The notes under the pieces are model-generated. The model made no database searches. It saw nothing but the letters and a program-made list of their open reading frames with translations, and was not told the origin of the DNA. A stretch of 64,000 nt of DNA from DUQW01 sp050953825 (lineage in GTDB: Bacteria; Bacillota_I; Bacilli_A; Acholeplasmatales; Acholeplasmataceae): NCBI GenBank assembly GCA_050953825.1, contig JBMNNF010000010.1, positions 62,001 through 126,000 of the forward strand. The letters run 5' to 3'. Of this stretch, positions 44,463 to 53,525 are shown piece by piece. Position 1 is the stretch's first letter, and each line of letters begins with the position of its first letter. The position numbers were made by a program, and so were the translations under genes.

Positions 44463-45122
44463 ATGGGATTTAAATTAGCAATCGATGGACCAGCAGCATC
44501 GGGGAAAAGTACAATTTCATCTAGATTAGCTAAAAGATTGGGCTGGACTCATATAGATACTGGTTCAATGTATCGAGCTGTTACTTTAATTGCCTTAGAA
44601 AGAAAATTAGATTTAGAATTGGAAAGTAGTTATGACTTTGTTAAAGATTTAGACATTAAATATCATGATGGTAAAATGTTAGTTAATGGTCGCGACGTTT
44701 CTGTTGAAATTAGAGAACCAATTGTTAATGATAATGTTTCATTAGTATCATCATTTTCCAAAGTCAGACGCGCGTTAGTAGCTCTTCAACAAAAAGCGGC
44801 AGCTAGTACCGAAAACGCTATTCTTGATGGTCGTGATATTGGTACAGTCGTTTTACCGAATGCTGATTTGAAAGTATTTTTAATCGCTTCAGTTGATGAA
44901 AGAGCTAAAAGAAGATATCTTGACTTTATTAATTCTGGTGAAGAAATGGAATTATCAAAAGTTAAAGAAGACTTACAAATTAGAGATAAAAAGGACTCAA
45001 CTAGGAAAGATTCACCACTAGTTCAAGCGAGTGATGCCATACTATTAGATACCACCAATCTTTCGATTGATGAAACTATAGAAGAAATTATTAAATTAAT
45101 TAATGATAAAAGAGGAGAATGA
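44463..45122 (+). CDS. cmk: Cytidylate kinase
   Basis: 219 residues from ATG 44463, with GGAGG seven bases upstream; the earlier ATG (44445) precedes this Shine-Dalgarno and is rejected. The P-loop is DGPAASGKST, with DTGSMYRAVT, DGRDIGTVVLPNA and RDKKDSTRKDSPL. It phosphorylates CMP and dCMP. The stop overlaps the Shine-Dalgarno region of the S1-protein gene. Confidence 0.96.
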   Translation: MGFKLAIDGPAASGKSTISSRLAKRLGWTHIDTGSMYRAVTLIALERKLDLELESSYDFVKDLDIKYHDGKMLVNGRDVSVEIREPIVNDNVSLVSSFSKVRRALVALQQKAAASTENAILDGRDIGTVVLPNADLKVFLIASVDERAKRRYLDFINSGEEMELSKVKEDLQIRDKKDSTRKDSPLVQASDAILLDTTNLSIDETIEEIIKLINDKRGE

Positions 45123-45124
45123 TT

Positions 45125-46582
45125 ATGGACTTAAAAAACAAAGATAAAAGTCAGTTTGATGAAATGAGCATGGACGACTTAAAAGATTTGAAAGTAAATG
45201 TTCCAAGAGTAGGACAAAGAGTGACAGCGAAGGTAGTTGAAATTGTTGATGATAAATTACTTTTACTTGACTTACATGCTCAAACGGAAGGTAGAATTTA
45301 TTTAGAACAGTACACGAAAAAACCAGTTGATAGTTTCCAAGAATTAGGTGTGGAAGTTGGAGACATGGTCACAGCCGAAATTAAAAAGGTTCAAGATGAA
45401 CCGGCTTTAATTTTGCTATCAAGATTATCAATGGTTTCTGAAGAACATCTTTTAGAGTTAGAAGATGCCCTAAAGAATGAAACTGTTATTACGGCAAAAG
45501 TAAAAGCTTCTAACAAAGGTGGCTTAGTATTAAACTACCATTCTTATGAATTATTTTTACCAAAGAGTTTATTGGATCATGAATTATATGAAATTCGTGA
45601 TCAATTAATTAATACTGAATTAGAAGTAGTAATTAGCGAAATTAAACCAGCTAGAGGACGCAGTCGTCGTCCGAATATTATTGCGTCAAGAAAACCAATT
45701 TTTGAAGCGGCTCGTCAAGCGGCTTATGAAGAAAGAATGGAACTTCGTTTAGAAGAACTTGACAAAATTAACACTGGCGATATTTTAGTAGGTACTATTG
45801 AAAAATTAGAACCACATGCAGCGACAGTTAAGTTTGAGCATGTAATGGGGCTTTTAAGAATTTCTCAAGTTTCACATTACCGAATTGATAAATTAGAAGA
45901 TGTTTTATCAATTGGTGAAGAAGTTAAAGTTAAAGTAATTAAAAAAGAAGGAAATCGTCTAGATTTATCAATTAAAGTTTTATTACCTACACCATTTGAA
46001 GAGTTCGCAGCCACTCATAAAGTGGGCGATACCGTTAAAGGTAAAGTTTATCAAAAATTACCATTTGGTTTAAGAATTGAAGTGGCAAGAGATGTTGTGG
46101 GATTATTACACCGTAGTGAATATTCATGGAATCCAAATGACAACTTTGACGCATATGTAACTCATGGTGATGAAGTTGAATTAGCCATTATTCAAATTGA
46201 TAAAAAACGTGAAAGAATTAATTTATCTAAAAAAGCTTTAGAAGATAATCCATGGAGAAATGTTACTATTAAAAGACACGATATTACTGAAGCTAAAATT
46301 TTAGAATTTAAAGAAGATCATTTAATAGTTGAAGTTCAAGGTGTTGAAGGAACAATTAGAAATGATGAAATGGGTCTTGAAAAAGGACGACCTGAAGAAT
46401 ATTTTGCGGTTGGTGATGTTGTCGAAGCTGTGGCAACTAAAGTTGACCGGAGACAATGGTTATTAGAACTATCAGTTAAACAAGTGAAACTAATTGCAGC
46501 TGAACAAGAAGTTCAAAAACATCTTGATGAACAAGATGATGATGGTGGAATGACCATTGGGGAAATTTTAAATCAAGATTAA
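45125..46582 (+). CDS. rpsA: S1-domain RNA-binding protein (30S ribosomal protein S1-like)
   Basis: 485 residues from ATG 45125, eight bases after AGAGGAG; the ATG at 45119 is too close to it. About four S1 domains are seen, starting near VGQRVTAKVVEI, ALKNETVITAKV, INTGDILVGTIEKL and VGDTVKGKVYQKL. A further partial unit lies near ILEFKEDHLIVEV. Members in Firmicutes beside cmk are annotated as S1 or S1-like, and many are not essential ribosomal proteins. Confidence 0.85.
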   Translation: MDLKNKDKSQFDEMSMDDLKDLKVNVPRVGQRVTAKVVEIVDDKLLLLDLHAQTEGRIYLEQYTKKPVDSFQELGVEVGDMVTAEIKKVQDEPALILLSRLSMVSEEHLLELEDALKNETVITAKVKASNKGGLVLNYHSYELFLPKSLLDHELYEIRDQLINTELEVVISEIKPARGRSRRPNIIASRKPIFEAARQAAYEERMELRLEELDKINTGDILVGTIEKLEPHAATVKFEHVMGLLRISQVSHYRIDKLEDVLSIGEEVKVKVIKKEGNRLDLSIKVLLPTPFEEFAATHKVGDTVKGKVYQKLPFGLRIEVARDVVGLLHRSEYSWNPNDNFDAYVTHGDEVELAIIQIDKKRERINLSKKALEDNPWRNVTIKRHDITEAKILEFKEDHLIVEVQGVEGTIRNDEMGLEKGRPEEYFAVGDVVEAVATKVDRRQWLLELSVKQVKLIAAEQEVQKHLDEQDDDGGMTIGEILNQD

Positions 46583-46601
46583 ATAAAAAAAGGAGCCAAT
46601 A

Positions 46602-47906
46602 ATGTCGTTTAAAGTTGCAATTGTTGGCCACCCGAATGTTGGCAAATCAAGTCTTTTTAACAGACTTGTTGGTCGCAGACAAGCTATTACTCATGACGAA
46701 TCTGGAAGTACTAGAGATCGGTTATATGGCAGAGTCGAGTGGTTAACAAAACAATTTAGCGTTATTGATACTGGGGGAATCGAGTTAAGCGATGCCCCTT
46801 TTTTAGAAGAAATTAAAGAACAAGCTTATATCGCTATGGATGAAGCTGATTTAATTATTATGTTAACTGATGGTCAACTTGGAGTTATTGACAGTGACTA
46901 TTATATTGCCAGTCTTTTATATGAAACAGATAAGCCAATCTTACTTGTTGTCAATAAAATTGATGATGTCGTTCACCAAGGAAATGCCTTTGAGTTTTAT
47001 TCACTAGGTCTAGGTGATCCACTACCAATAAGTACCCATCACGGAATCGGAATTGGTGATTTATTAGACAAAATAATAGAATATATTCCCAAAGATACTA
47101 AAGAGATTGATGATGACGCAATTACGTTTGCCATTGTCGGAAGACCAAATGTTGGAAAATCAAGTTTAACTAATGCCATTTTGCGAGAAAATCGGGTTAT
47201 TGTTTCTGATATTTCTGGAACAACAAGAGATTCAATTGATACAACGTTTATGAAGAACCGCCAACTGTATCGTGTCGTCGATACAGCCGGAATTAAAAAA
47301 CGTGGCCGGATTTATGAGGATACTGATAAATATAGCGTCTTAAGAGCTTTAGAAGCGCTTGAAAGAGCCGATGTCGCGCTATTGGTGCTAGATGCTGAAG
47401 AAGGTATCATTGCCCAAGATAAACATGTTGCGGGATATATTATGGATCATTTTAAGGCGTGTGTGATTGTTGTAAACAAATGGGATAAAATTGAAAAAGA
47501 TGACCGAACTATGAAGAAATTTGAAGAAAAAGTTCGAGAAGAATTTCAATTTTTAACGTATTGTGAAATTGCTTTTGTATCTTCTAAATTTAATCAAAGA
47601 ATTGATACTATTTTCCCACTTATTAATACAGCGTATGAGAATTATAGTCGAGATATTCCAACCAATATCTTAAACGAAGTTTTATTAGATGTAACATTTA
47701 CCAATCCCCCAACAATATTTAATCGAGGAAGAGCTAATTTTTCATATATTACTCAAATCGGAATTAAACCGCCAAGTTTTTTATTATTTGTCAACAATGA
47801 AGAATATGTTCATTTCTCATATTTAAGATATTTAACTAATGAATTCCGGAAACATTTTGATTTTACTGGAACTCCAATTAAATTTACATTAAGGAAGAAG
47901 GATTAA
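46602..47906 (+). CDS. der: Ribosome biogenesis GTPase Der (EngA)
   Basis: 434 residues. Tandem GTPase domains have G1 motifs GHPNVGKSS and GRPNVGKSS, DTGGIE and DTAGI switch-II motifs, and NKID / NKWD G4 motifs. A C-terminal KH-like domain follows. It acts in 50S subunit maturation. The cmk-rpsA-der-gpsA order is conserved in Firmicutes. Confidence 0.97.
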   Translation: MSFKVAIVGHPNVGKSSLFNRLVGRRQAITHDESGSTRDRLYGRVEWLTKQFSVIDTGGIELSDAPFLEEIKEQAYIAMDEADLIIMLTDGQLGVIDSDYYIASLLYETDKPILLVVNKIDDVVHQGNAFEFYSLGLGDPLPISTHHGIGIGDLLDKIIEYIPKDTKEIDDDAITFAIVGRPNVGKSSLTNAILRENRVIVSDISGTTRDSIDTTFMKNRQLYRVVDTAGIKKRGRIYEDTDKYSVLRALEALERADVALLVLDAEEGIIAQDKHVAGYIMDHFKACVIVVNKWDKIEKDDRTMKKFEEKVREEFQFLTYCEIAFVSSKFNQRIDTIFPLINTAYENYSRDIPTNILNEVLLDVTFTNPPTIFNRGRANFSYITQIGIKPPSFLLFVNNEEYVHFSYLRYLTNEFRKHFDFTGTPIKFTLRKKD

Positions 47907-47907
47907 T

Positions 47908-48906
47908 ATGAAAATAGGTGTTATCGGTGGTGGATCATGGGGAACCACACTTGCTCAAGTTTTACATGATAATAGCCATGAAACTTTAATTTATGATATA
48001 AGTCAAAAGAATGTTGATATGATCAATAATCATATCCATCCACTTTTTAACTTAGAAATTCCTCATGAACTTAAAGGAACTACTAATTTAGAAGAAGTAG
48101 TTAGGTATTCAGATTATTTGCTGTTGGCTGTTCCTACAGTTGCCATGCGTGGCGTTTTAAATGATATCAATAAGTTTCTTAAAAGAAAAACTTATTTTAT
48201 CAACGTTTCAAAAGGGATTGAACCAGTAACATTTTTAAGAGTTAGCCAAATTGTTGATGAAGAAATTGATGCTAAACATTTAGGTGGCTTTGTCACATTA
48301 ACTGGTCCAAGTCATGCCGAAGAAACGATTCAAAGAAAATTAACTTTACTAACGGCAGCAAGTAATGACCAAGAGTTTGCGATGAAAGTTCAAAGGTTAT
48401 TTTCGAATTCGTCTTACATGAGAGTTTATCGTACTAAAGATTTAACCGGAGCTGAAGTAGGTGGAGCTGCTAAAAACGCTATAGCGATTGTCAGTGGTGC
48501 CGCTACTGGCTTAAATCTTGGCGAAAATGCAAGAGCGGCACTGATTACTCGAGGAGTAGTTGAAATTGTTAAATGCGTTGAAGCGATGGGTGGCGATCGT
48601 GAAACAGCGTTTGGATTAACTGGAGTTGGTGACTTAATTGTCACAGCATCTTCAGAAAACTCAAGAAACTTCCAAGCTGGTAAACGAATTGGTGAAGGGG
48701 TTCCACTGGATAAAGTCCTTGGTGAAGCGAGAATGACTATCGAAGGTGTTAGAAGCATTATTGCTTTCCATGAATTAGCTGAAAGTCAAGGATTAGATCT
48801 ACCAATTATCTCAACTGCCTATCAAGTATTGTTTAATAATTTGGACATAAAAACCGCTTTAACTCTATTATTAACGAGGGAATTAAAGGAAGAAAAGTCA
48901 TTTTAA
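47908..48906 (+). CDS. gpsA: Glycerol-3-phosphate dehydrogenase [NAD(P)+]
   Basis: 332 residues. The NAD-binding GGGSWGTTLAQ, SKGIEP, GPSHAEE and the catalytic Lys in EVGGAAKNAIAI are present. RNFQAGKRIGEG and the C-terminal substrate region follow. It makes sn-glycerol 3-phosphate for phospholipids from dihydroxyacetone phosphate. One base separates it from der. Confidence 0.97.
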   Translation: MKIGVIGGGSWGTTLAQVLHDNSHETLIYDISQKNVDMINNHIHPLFNLEIPHELKGTTNLEEVVRYSDYLLLAVPTVAMRGVLNDINKFLKRKTYFINVSKGIEPVTFLRVSQIVDEEIDAKHLGGFVTLTGPSHAEETIQRKLTLLTAASNDQEFAMKVQRLFSNSSYMRVYRTKDLTGAEVGGAAKNAIAIVSGAATGLNLGENARAALITRGVVEIVKCVEAMGGDRETAFGLTGVGDLIVTASSENSRNFQAGKRIGEGVPLDKVLGEARMTIEGVRSIIAFHELAESQGLDLPIISTAYQVLFNNLDIKTALTLLLTRELKEEKSF

Positions 48907-48939
48907 ATTGATTATTAAGCGATATAATAAAAAAAAGAC

Positions 48940-48968
48940 TTGATATATAATCAATTTAGTGTTATAAT
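48940..48968 (+). promoter_or_regulatory. hup promoter
   Basis: -35 TTGATA (48940-48945), 17-bp spacer, -10 TATAAT (48963-48968), about 40 bp before ATG 49011 with an AAGGAGG Shine-Dalgarno. Confidence 0.75.
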
Positions 48969-49010
48969 CTAATTAATTGATTAATCAAAAGTCATAAGGA
49001 GGATAAATTT

Positions 49011-49289
49011 ATGAATAAAACTGAATTAGTCGTATTGATGGCTGAAAAAGCTGGCGTTACTCAAAAAGTTGCTGGCGATGTGCTAGATGCTTTTACAGAA
49101 ATTGTAGCTGAAACACTAGGAGACAGAAAAGAAAAAGTTGTTATTACTGGTTTTGGAACATTTGAAGTTCGTCATCGTGTTCAAAGAAGTGGAGTTGATC
49201 CAAGAACAGGAGAAAGAATTGTTGTTCCTGCACAAGACACACCTGCCTTTAGAGCTGGTAAGTTGTTAAAGGAAGCAGTAAAACGCTAA
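49011..49289 (+). CDS. hup: HU-family DNA-binding protein
   Basis: 92 residues. NKTELVVLMAEKAGVTQK, GFGTFEVRHRVQRSG and DPRTGERIVVPA form the HU fold; the beta-arm has Asp where many members have Asn before PRTG. It is the abundant nucleoid protein. Monocistronic with a strong promoter, Shine-Dalgarno AAGGAGG and a G+C-rich terminator. Confidence 0.96.
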   Translation: MNKTELVVLMAEKAGVTQKVAGDVLDAFTEIVAETLGDRKEKVVITGFGTFEVRHRVQRSGVDPRTGERIVVPAQDTPAFRAGKLLKEAVKR

Positions 49290-49300
49290 TAAATGATTAT

Positions 49301-49322
49301 AACGCCGTTTCGGCGTTTTTTC
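49301..49322 (+). terminator. Rho-independent terminator after hup
   Basis: AACGCCG (49301-49307) / CGGCGTT (49311-49317), loop TTT, T-run. Confidence 0.92.
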
Positions 49323-49370
49323 TTGCAAAAATTCACAAAAAACGGCAAAAACAGTGGAATTTCGCTACAC

Positions 49371-49391
49371 TTTCCACAAATCGTGTGGAAA
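49371..49391. repeat. Inverted repeat resembling paired DnaA boxes
   Basis: Perfect arms TTTCCACA (49371-49378) and TGTGGAAA (49384-49391), spacer AATCG. With one more base, the right arm read on the minus strand is TTTTCCACA, a full match to TTWTNCACA; the left arm CTTTCCACA matches 8 of 9. It lies upstream of the ankyrin gene. Confidence 0.5.
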
Positions 49392-49432
49392 ACTTTCTTA
49401 TAGTCGTGTGTTAAACTATAGGTGGTGATAGT

Positions 49433-50380
49433 ATGAAATTATTTGAATTAGCATTAAAAAACCAACTAGATACGTTAAAAAATGAAGTTACCGATATCAA
49501 TATGATTGATCATAAACGCAGAACGCTATTACACCATGCAATTATTGGTAATGCAGTCGAAACGGTTCTATGGTTAATTAAAGAAGGAATCAATGTTAAC
49601 GCGATTAATGAAGCTGGTGAAACAGCGCTTTTTGAAAGTGTTAGAAGATCAAATTTAGAAATTGCTAAAATTTTAATCACTCATAATGCCAACCCTAATA
49701 TTGCCAATCATCGTTATGAATTACCAATTCATATTGCGGCATATAATGGTGAATGGGATATGATTAAATTATTAGTTGAAGCTAAAACGATACTTAATAA
49801 AAAGTCGATGGATGATAAACAGTTGATTCATTATGCTATTTTAGGTGGTCAAGTTGAATTAGCACCAAAAATTATTGATTTGACTGAAGGTTCTTATTTC
49901 ATCAGAGATGAATATGGCAATACATTACTACATTATGCAACAAGGACTAGTAGCTTACCTATGGTAAAATACCTAGTTGAAAAAGGTGTTGATGTCAATG
50001 CTTTAAATGATCAATATGAAACTCCAATTTTTTCATCAGTTAAAAATAACAATTTTGAAATTGTTAAGTTTTTAGTTAAAGAAGGAGCATTTATTGACAT
50101 TAAAAACCGTAGATTTGAAACACCACACGATATCGCTATTATTCATGATCGCGATGAAATTAGAGATTATTTAGAAGAAACACAGTATCAACCATTTTAT
50201 CAAGAACATAAAAAGAGTCAAGCGTTAACTTTAGCTGTATTAAATCGCGATTACCATGAAATTAAAGTATTGGCAATGGCCCATACTAGATTAAGACCGA
50301 ATAAATTGGGTAAAACAGCATTGGACTATGCTAAAGAATATCGCATGAAATCTGCTGTTCAGATTTTAAATCAATTATAA
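49433..50380 (+). CDS. Ankyrin-repeat protein
   Basis: 315 residues, with about six to seven ankyrin repeats: KRRTLLHHAIIGNAVETVLWL, EAGETALFESVRRSNLEIAKIL, RYELPIHIAAYNGEWDMIKLL, YGNTLLHYATRTSSLPMVKYL, QYETPIFSSVKNNNFEIVKFL. No signal peptide or membrane segment, so cytoplasmic protein-protein interaction is expected. Partner unknown. AGGTGGTGA precedes the ATG and a terminator follows. Confidence 0.9.
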   Translation: MKLFELALKNQLDTLKNEVTDINMIDHKRRTLLHHAIIGNAVETVLWLIKEGINVNAINEAGETALFESVRRSNLEIAKILITHNANPNIANHRYELPIHIAAYNGEWDMIKLLVEAKTILNKKSMDDKQLIHYAILGGQVELAPKIIDLTEGSYFIRDEYGNTLLHYATRTSSLPMVKYLVEKGVDVNALNDQYETPIFSSVKNNNFEIVKFLVKEGAFIDIKNRRFETPHDIAIIHDRDEIRDYLEETQYQPFYQEHKKSQALTLAVLNRDYHEIKVLAMAHTRLRPNKLGKTALDYAKEYRMKSAVQILNQL

Positions 50381-50402
50381 ATTTAAACTAAAATAACATT
50401 TG

Positions 50403-50432
50403 AAAAATCCGCTTTTTTAGAGCGGATTTTTG
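50403..50432. terminator. Bidirectional Rho-independent terminator
   Basis: AAAAATCCGC (50403-50412) / GCGGATTTTT (50422-50431) between the convergent ankyrin and CPBP genes. T-runs lie on both sides. Confidence 0.88.
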
Positions 50433-50478
50433 TTTGATAATTTAATTATAATAGCTTTAATAAGCGATTTGCCACATT

Positions 50479-51771
50479 TTACATTCCTAGGTAGGGTCTT
50501 AAGAAAACAGAAAGAGTCGCTAGTAGATTCCACATCATATGAGCGCCAATTACGGTAATCACATTTTGTTTATAAATAATGTATGTGACACCGAATGCTA
50601 CCCCCATTGCTAAATATGGTAAGAAGGTAATTATAAAGTGTCCGAAATTAGTTAAATCTCCTAATTCAGTAACGACATGAATTGTAGCAAATATGATTGA
50701 TGAGACTGCGAGTCCGACCCACTTATTTCTAGTTATTTCGAAGATTGTTTTTCTGAAGATTAGTTCCTCAACGATTGGTCCAATAATAACGGCTGATAAC
50801 ATCATCAGTGGCCATCCAGGCCCCATAAGTGAACTTTCAATTGACGCTTGATTAGCTGAAGTAATTTGTGGAACGTCTAATATTTCAAATAACAAGCCTA
50901 AAATTAGTGATGAACCATAGACAAATCCTAAACCAGCAAACATACCAATTAAGAGTGATCTATTTTGTTTAAACTTCATCCAATCTTCCTTGATATTAGG
51001 AAATAATAGAAACCCTAAAGGAATTATCAATATCCCATAAACTAAAAAGTTTAAAACATTACCAGCTCCAGTTGTAAAGACGATACCCTTATTTTCGATT
51101 TCTACAACTTTCAATTTTTCATAATTGATAAAATCAGGTCTGACCCCAAATTCAGGTGTTGTAACATATAGTTTGATTTTACGGAAAGTACTCCATTGTT
51201 TGATATCTCCATCTAAATAAGAATTAAATAGGACCTTATCAATTACAACATTTCCTAACTCATCTTTAATGAACCATTCTAGTTTAGGTTTTTTAGGTTT
51301 TCTAAAGAAACTTGATAAGTCTAATTCAGATTCTTGATCTGAATCTGGCTCTTCATAGTAGAGCAAATCATAACTTTCCCTTGAAATTATCACTAAATAT
51401 TCATCATTGAATTTAAAATCAATAACCGTTTCATGGTATTTATCACGATATTTGTCAAAAGTTTCGGGCGCCATGAAGGTTAACCCATTAATATCTTCGG
51501 AAATTCGTCTTACAACTTCCTCTTCTTGGTTGTATGTAATTGTTGAATTTGGAATTAAGATAATAACTATTTGAAGAATTAGAATGAGTAAAGTCATTCC
51601 TAGTCCATAAACGACTAATGATAAAATATGTCGCCATAACATTTTTCTTCTTAATGAGTTTATTTCCTCTTTTTCTTTTTCTTCTTGAACTTTTTCAGGG
51701 AATAAATCTTTAAATTCTTGATATGGTTCTGAAGAATTGGTTTCCTTTTCTTTTTTATCGATTTCGCTCAT
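50479..51771 (-). CDS. CPBP-family intramembrane metalloprotease with a large N-terminal extension
   Basis: 430 residues. The cytoplasmic N-terminus (about 1-48, Glu/Lys-rich) is followed by one membrane segment and an extracytoplasmic domain (about 75-225). Several membrane segments then hold the CPBP (Abi/CAAX protease) motifs: GPIVEELIFRKTIFE for motif 1, FATIHVV for motif 2, and HMMWNLLA for motif 3. Family members cleave near membrane surfaces; bacterial roles include peptide maturation and immunity. The substrate is unknown. Divergent from the KtrA-like gene, sharing a palindromic control region. Confidence 0.88.
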   Translation of the reverse strand: MSEIDKKEKETNSSEPYQEFKDLFPEKVQEEKEKEEINSLRRKMLWRHILSLVVYGLGMTLLILILQIVIILIPNSTITYNQEEEVVRRISEDINGLTFMAPETFDKYRDKYHETVIDFKFNDEYLVIISRESYDLLYYEEPDSDQESELDLSSFFRKPKKPKLEWFIKDELGNVVIDKVLFNSYLDGDIKQWSTFRKIKLYVTTPEFGVRPDFINYEKLKVVEIENKGIVFTTGAGNVLNFLVYGILIIPLGFLLFPNIKEDWMKFKQNRSLLIGMFAGLGFVYGSSLILGLLFEILDVPQITSANQASIESSLMGPGWPLMMLSAVIIGPIVEELIFRKTIFEITRNKWVGLAVSSIIFATIHVVTELGDLTNFGHFIITFLPYLAMGVAFGVTYIIYKQNVITVIGAHMMWNLLATLSVFLRPYLGM

Positions 51772-51795
51772 AAAAACCCCCCTGTTGTTAACGAT

Positions 51796-51839
51796 ATTAT
51801 ACTATAAGTTATACATGAATGTATAAAATATGATAAAAT
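51796..51839. promoter_or_regulatory. Divergent promoter pair around an 18-bp palindrome
   Basis: The palindrome TTATACAT-GA-ATGTATAA spans 51809-51826. The minus-strand -10 TATAAT (51796-51801) and the plus-strand -10 TAAAAT (51834-51839) lie on either side. Seventeen bp from each, the -35 position falls on the ATACAT of one arm. The geometry is nearly symmetrical, so one bound protein could control both genes. Confidence 0.6.
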
Positions 51840-51855
51840 AAATTAGAGGTGGCGT

Positions 51856-52515
51856 ATGAAGAAAAAATCATTTTGTGTAATTGGAATTGACTCCTTTGGA
51901 ATCGCAATTACTGAAGAATTAATCAATTTAGGATGTAATGTTACAGCAATCGATTTTACTAAAGAAAAATTAAATCCAGTAGTTGATATTGTTAATTATT
52001 CAGCTTATGGCGATGTGACAAGTGAAGCTGTATTAAAAGATTTAGGGTTATCACATGCTGATCATGCAGTAATTTCTCTAGATAATTTTGAAGATGCAAT
52101 TTTAACAACTTTAATGTTGCACGAATTAGGCGTGCCACAAATTACAGTTAAAGTTGAAACTGAATATCAAGAAAAAATCGCTTATAAAGTAGGAGCGAGT
52201 TTTGCTGTATTTCCAAACTATCTAACAGGTAAAAGAATTGCTAGAAAGTTAATTAGTTCAAATATTTTAGACTATTATGATATAGATGAAAAATTTGGTG
52301 TTTATGAACTAATTATTAAAGGTTCTAAATATGAAAACCAATCATTAATTGACTTAGATTTACGTAATAAATATGGGATTAATATCGTGATTATTAAACG
52401 AGATGATGAAACCTTTATTCCTAAAGGGGTTGACTATTTGAAACAAGGCGATATTATTATTGTAATTGGTAGACACGATAAAATTAGTAAATTTGAGGAC
52501 ACATTAAATGAATAA
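51856..52515 (+). CDS. ktrA: KtrA/TrkA-type RCK potassium-channel regulatory protein
   Basis: 219 residues. The RCK_N domain has the nucleotide-binding start VIGIDSFGIAIT and AYGDVTSEAVLKDLGLSHADH. An RCK_C (TrkA-C) domain occupies about residues 135-217. It gates a Ktr/Trk-type potassium channel on binding nucleotides. No ktrB-like channel gene is next to it. It overlaps rdgB by 8 bases. Confidence 0.92.
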   Translation: MKKKSFCVIGIDSFGIAITEELINLGCNVTAIDFTKEKLNPVVDIVNYSAYGDVTSEAVLKDLGLSHADHAVISLDNFEDAILTTLMLHELGVPQITVKVETEYQEKIAYKVGASFAVFPNYLTGKRIARKLISSNILDYYDIDEKFGVYELIIKGSKYENQSLIDLDLRNKYGINIVIIKRDDETFIPKGVDYLKQGDIIIVIGRHDKISKFEDTLNE

Positions 52516-53101
52516 AACAATATTAATTGCTTCTCATAACCAAAATAAAGTTGTTGAATTTAAAAATATTTTACCCGAATTTACTTTTATCACTTTAAGG
52601 GATTTAAATGATAATGAAGACTTCAATGAAACGGGAGATTCATTTGAAACTAATTCCTATGATAAAGCGTGGTATTATTATCAAAAATATCAAATTCCAA
52701 CTTTAGCTGATGATTCAGGATTGGAAATAGTAGCACTTAATAATGAGCCAGGAATTTATTCTAAACGTTATAGTGGTTTTGGCGATCACGAAAATAATTT
52801 ATTAGTTTTGGAAAAATTAAATAATATAACTAATCGAGATGCTAGATTCAGATGTGTTTTAACTTTCGTTTATAACAAAGATAGTATTATTCAATTTGAA
52901 GGAACTATTGAAGGAGAAATTTCACAAGAAATTCAAGGAGATGAAGGTTTTGGATATGATCCCATCTTTATGATTAAAAATGAAAATAAAACTTTAGCGG
53001 AATTAGGTAAAACTTATAAAAATAAACACTCTCACCGCGCTAAAGTTTTACAGGCTTTTAAGGACTATATAGAAAAACATGAAAATACTTATTACAAGTG
53101 A
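52508..53101 (+). CDS. rdgB: Non-canonical purine NTP pyrophosphatase (RdgB/HAM1)
   Basis: 197 residues. LIASHNQNKVVEF (SHNxNK phosphate loop), LADDSGLEI, GIYSKRYSG and GDEGFGYDPIF are the family blocks. It removes ITP/XTP and dITP from the nucleotide pool. It overlaps ktrA upstream and the YfcE-like gene downstream by 23 bases. Confidence 0.96.
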   Translation: MNKTILIASHNQNKVVEFKNILPEFTFITLRDLNDNEDFNETGDSFETNSYDKAWYYYQKYQIPTLADDSGLEIVALNNEPGIYSKRYSGFGDHENNLLVLEKLNNITNRDARFRCVLTFVYNKDSIIQFEGTIEGEISQEIQGDEGFGYDPIFMIKNENKTLAELGKTYKNKHSHRAKVLQAFKDYIEKHENTYYK

Positions 53102-53525
53102 TATTCACGGCGATATCAATAAATTAGCACTACTTCATGAAATTGAATCATTTGATTTACATTTAGATGCAGGTGATTCCAATATTCATGCCGATGATTT
53201 AAGAAGAATGGGGATTATTTCAGTTAAGGGGAACACTGATTTTTTCTCGCAATTACCACCAATTAGAGTTATTGAAAATGAATTAGGGAAAATTATTATT
53301 GTTCATGGCCATAATCAAAGTGTCAAAAGTGGTTTTGAGTTACTAGTTACGATTGCAGAAAACTTAAGAGCCAACTATATGATTTATGGTCATACCCATA
53401 ATGAATTAGTGCAAACGGTTAATAATATTACTTATATTAATCCAGGATCCTTAAAATACGGCAAGACTTATGTAGTTATTCAAAATAATGAAATCGAGAT
53501 AAGGAAATTGACATATGGAAAATAA
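53079..53525 (+). CDS. YfcE/MJ0936-type metallophosphodiesterase
   Basis: 148 residues. SDIHGD, DAGDSN, KGNTD, VHGHN and YGHTHNE supply the metal ligands of the calcineurin-like family. rdgB and a YfcE-like gene are frequently adjacent (or fused). The natural substrate is not settled. It overlaps rdgB by 23 bases and the next gene by 11. Confidence 0.92.
   Translation: MKILITSDIHGDINKLALLHEIESFDLHLDAGDSNIHADDLRRMGIISVKGNTDFFSQLPPIRVIENELGKIIIVHGHNQSVKSGFELLVTIAENLRANYMIYGHTHNELVQTVNNITYINPGSLKYGKTYVVIQNNEIEIRKLTYGK

Noticed and set aside
48426..48758. 110-codon minus-strand ORF inside gpsA
   Set aside because: Its frame is antisense to a conserved gene, composition follows the gpsA codons, and there is no Shine-Dalgarno or known domain.
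49323..49432. Chromosomal replication origin near hup
   Set aside because: Only two DnaA-box-like sites, no dnaA/dnaN, and no unwinding element seen.
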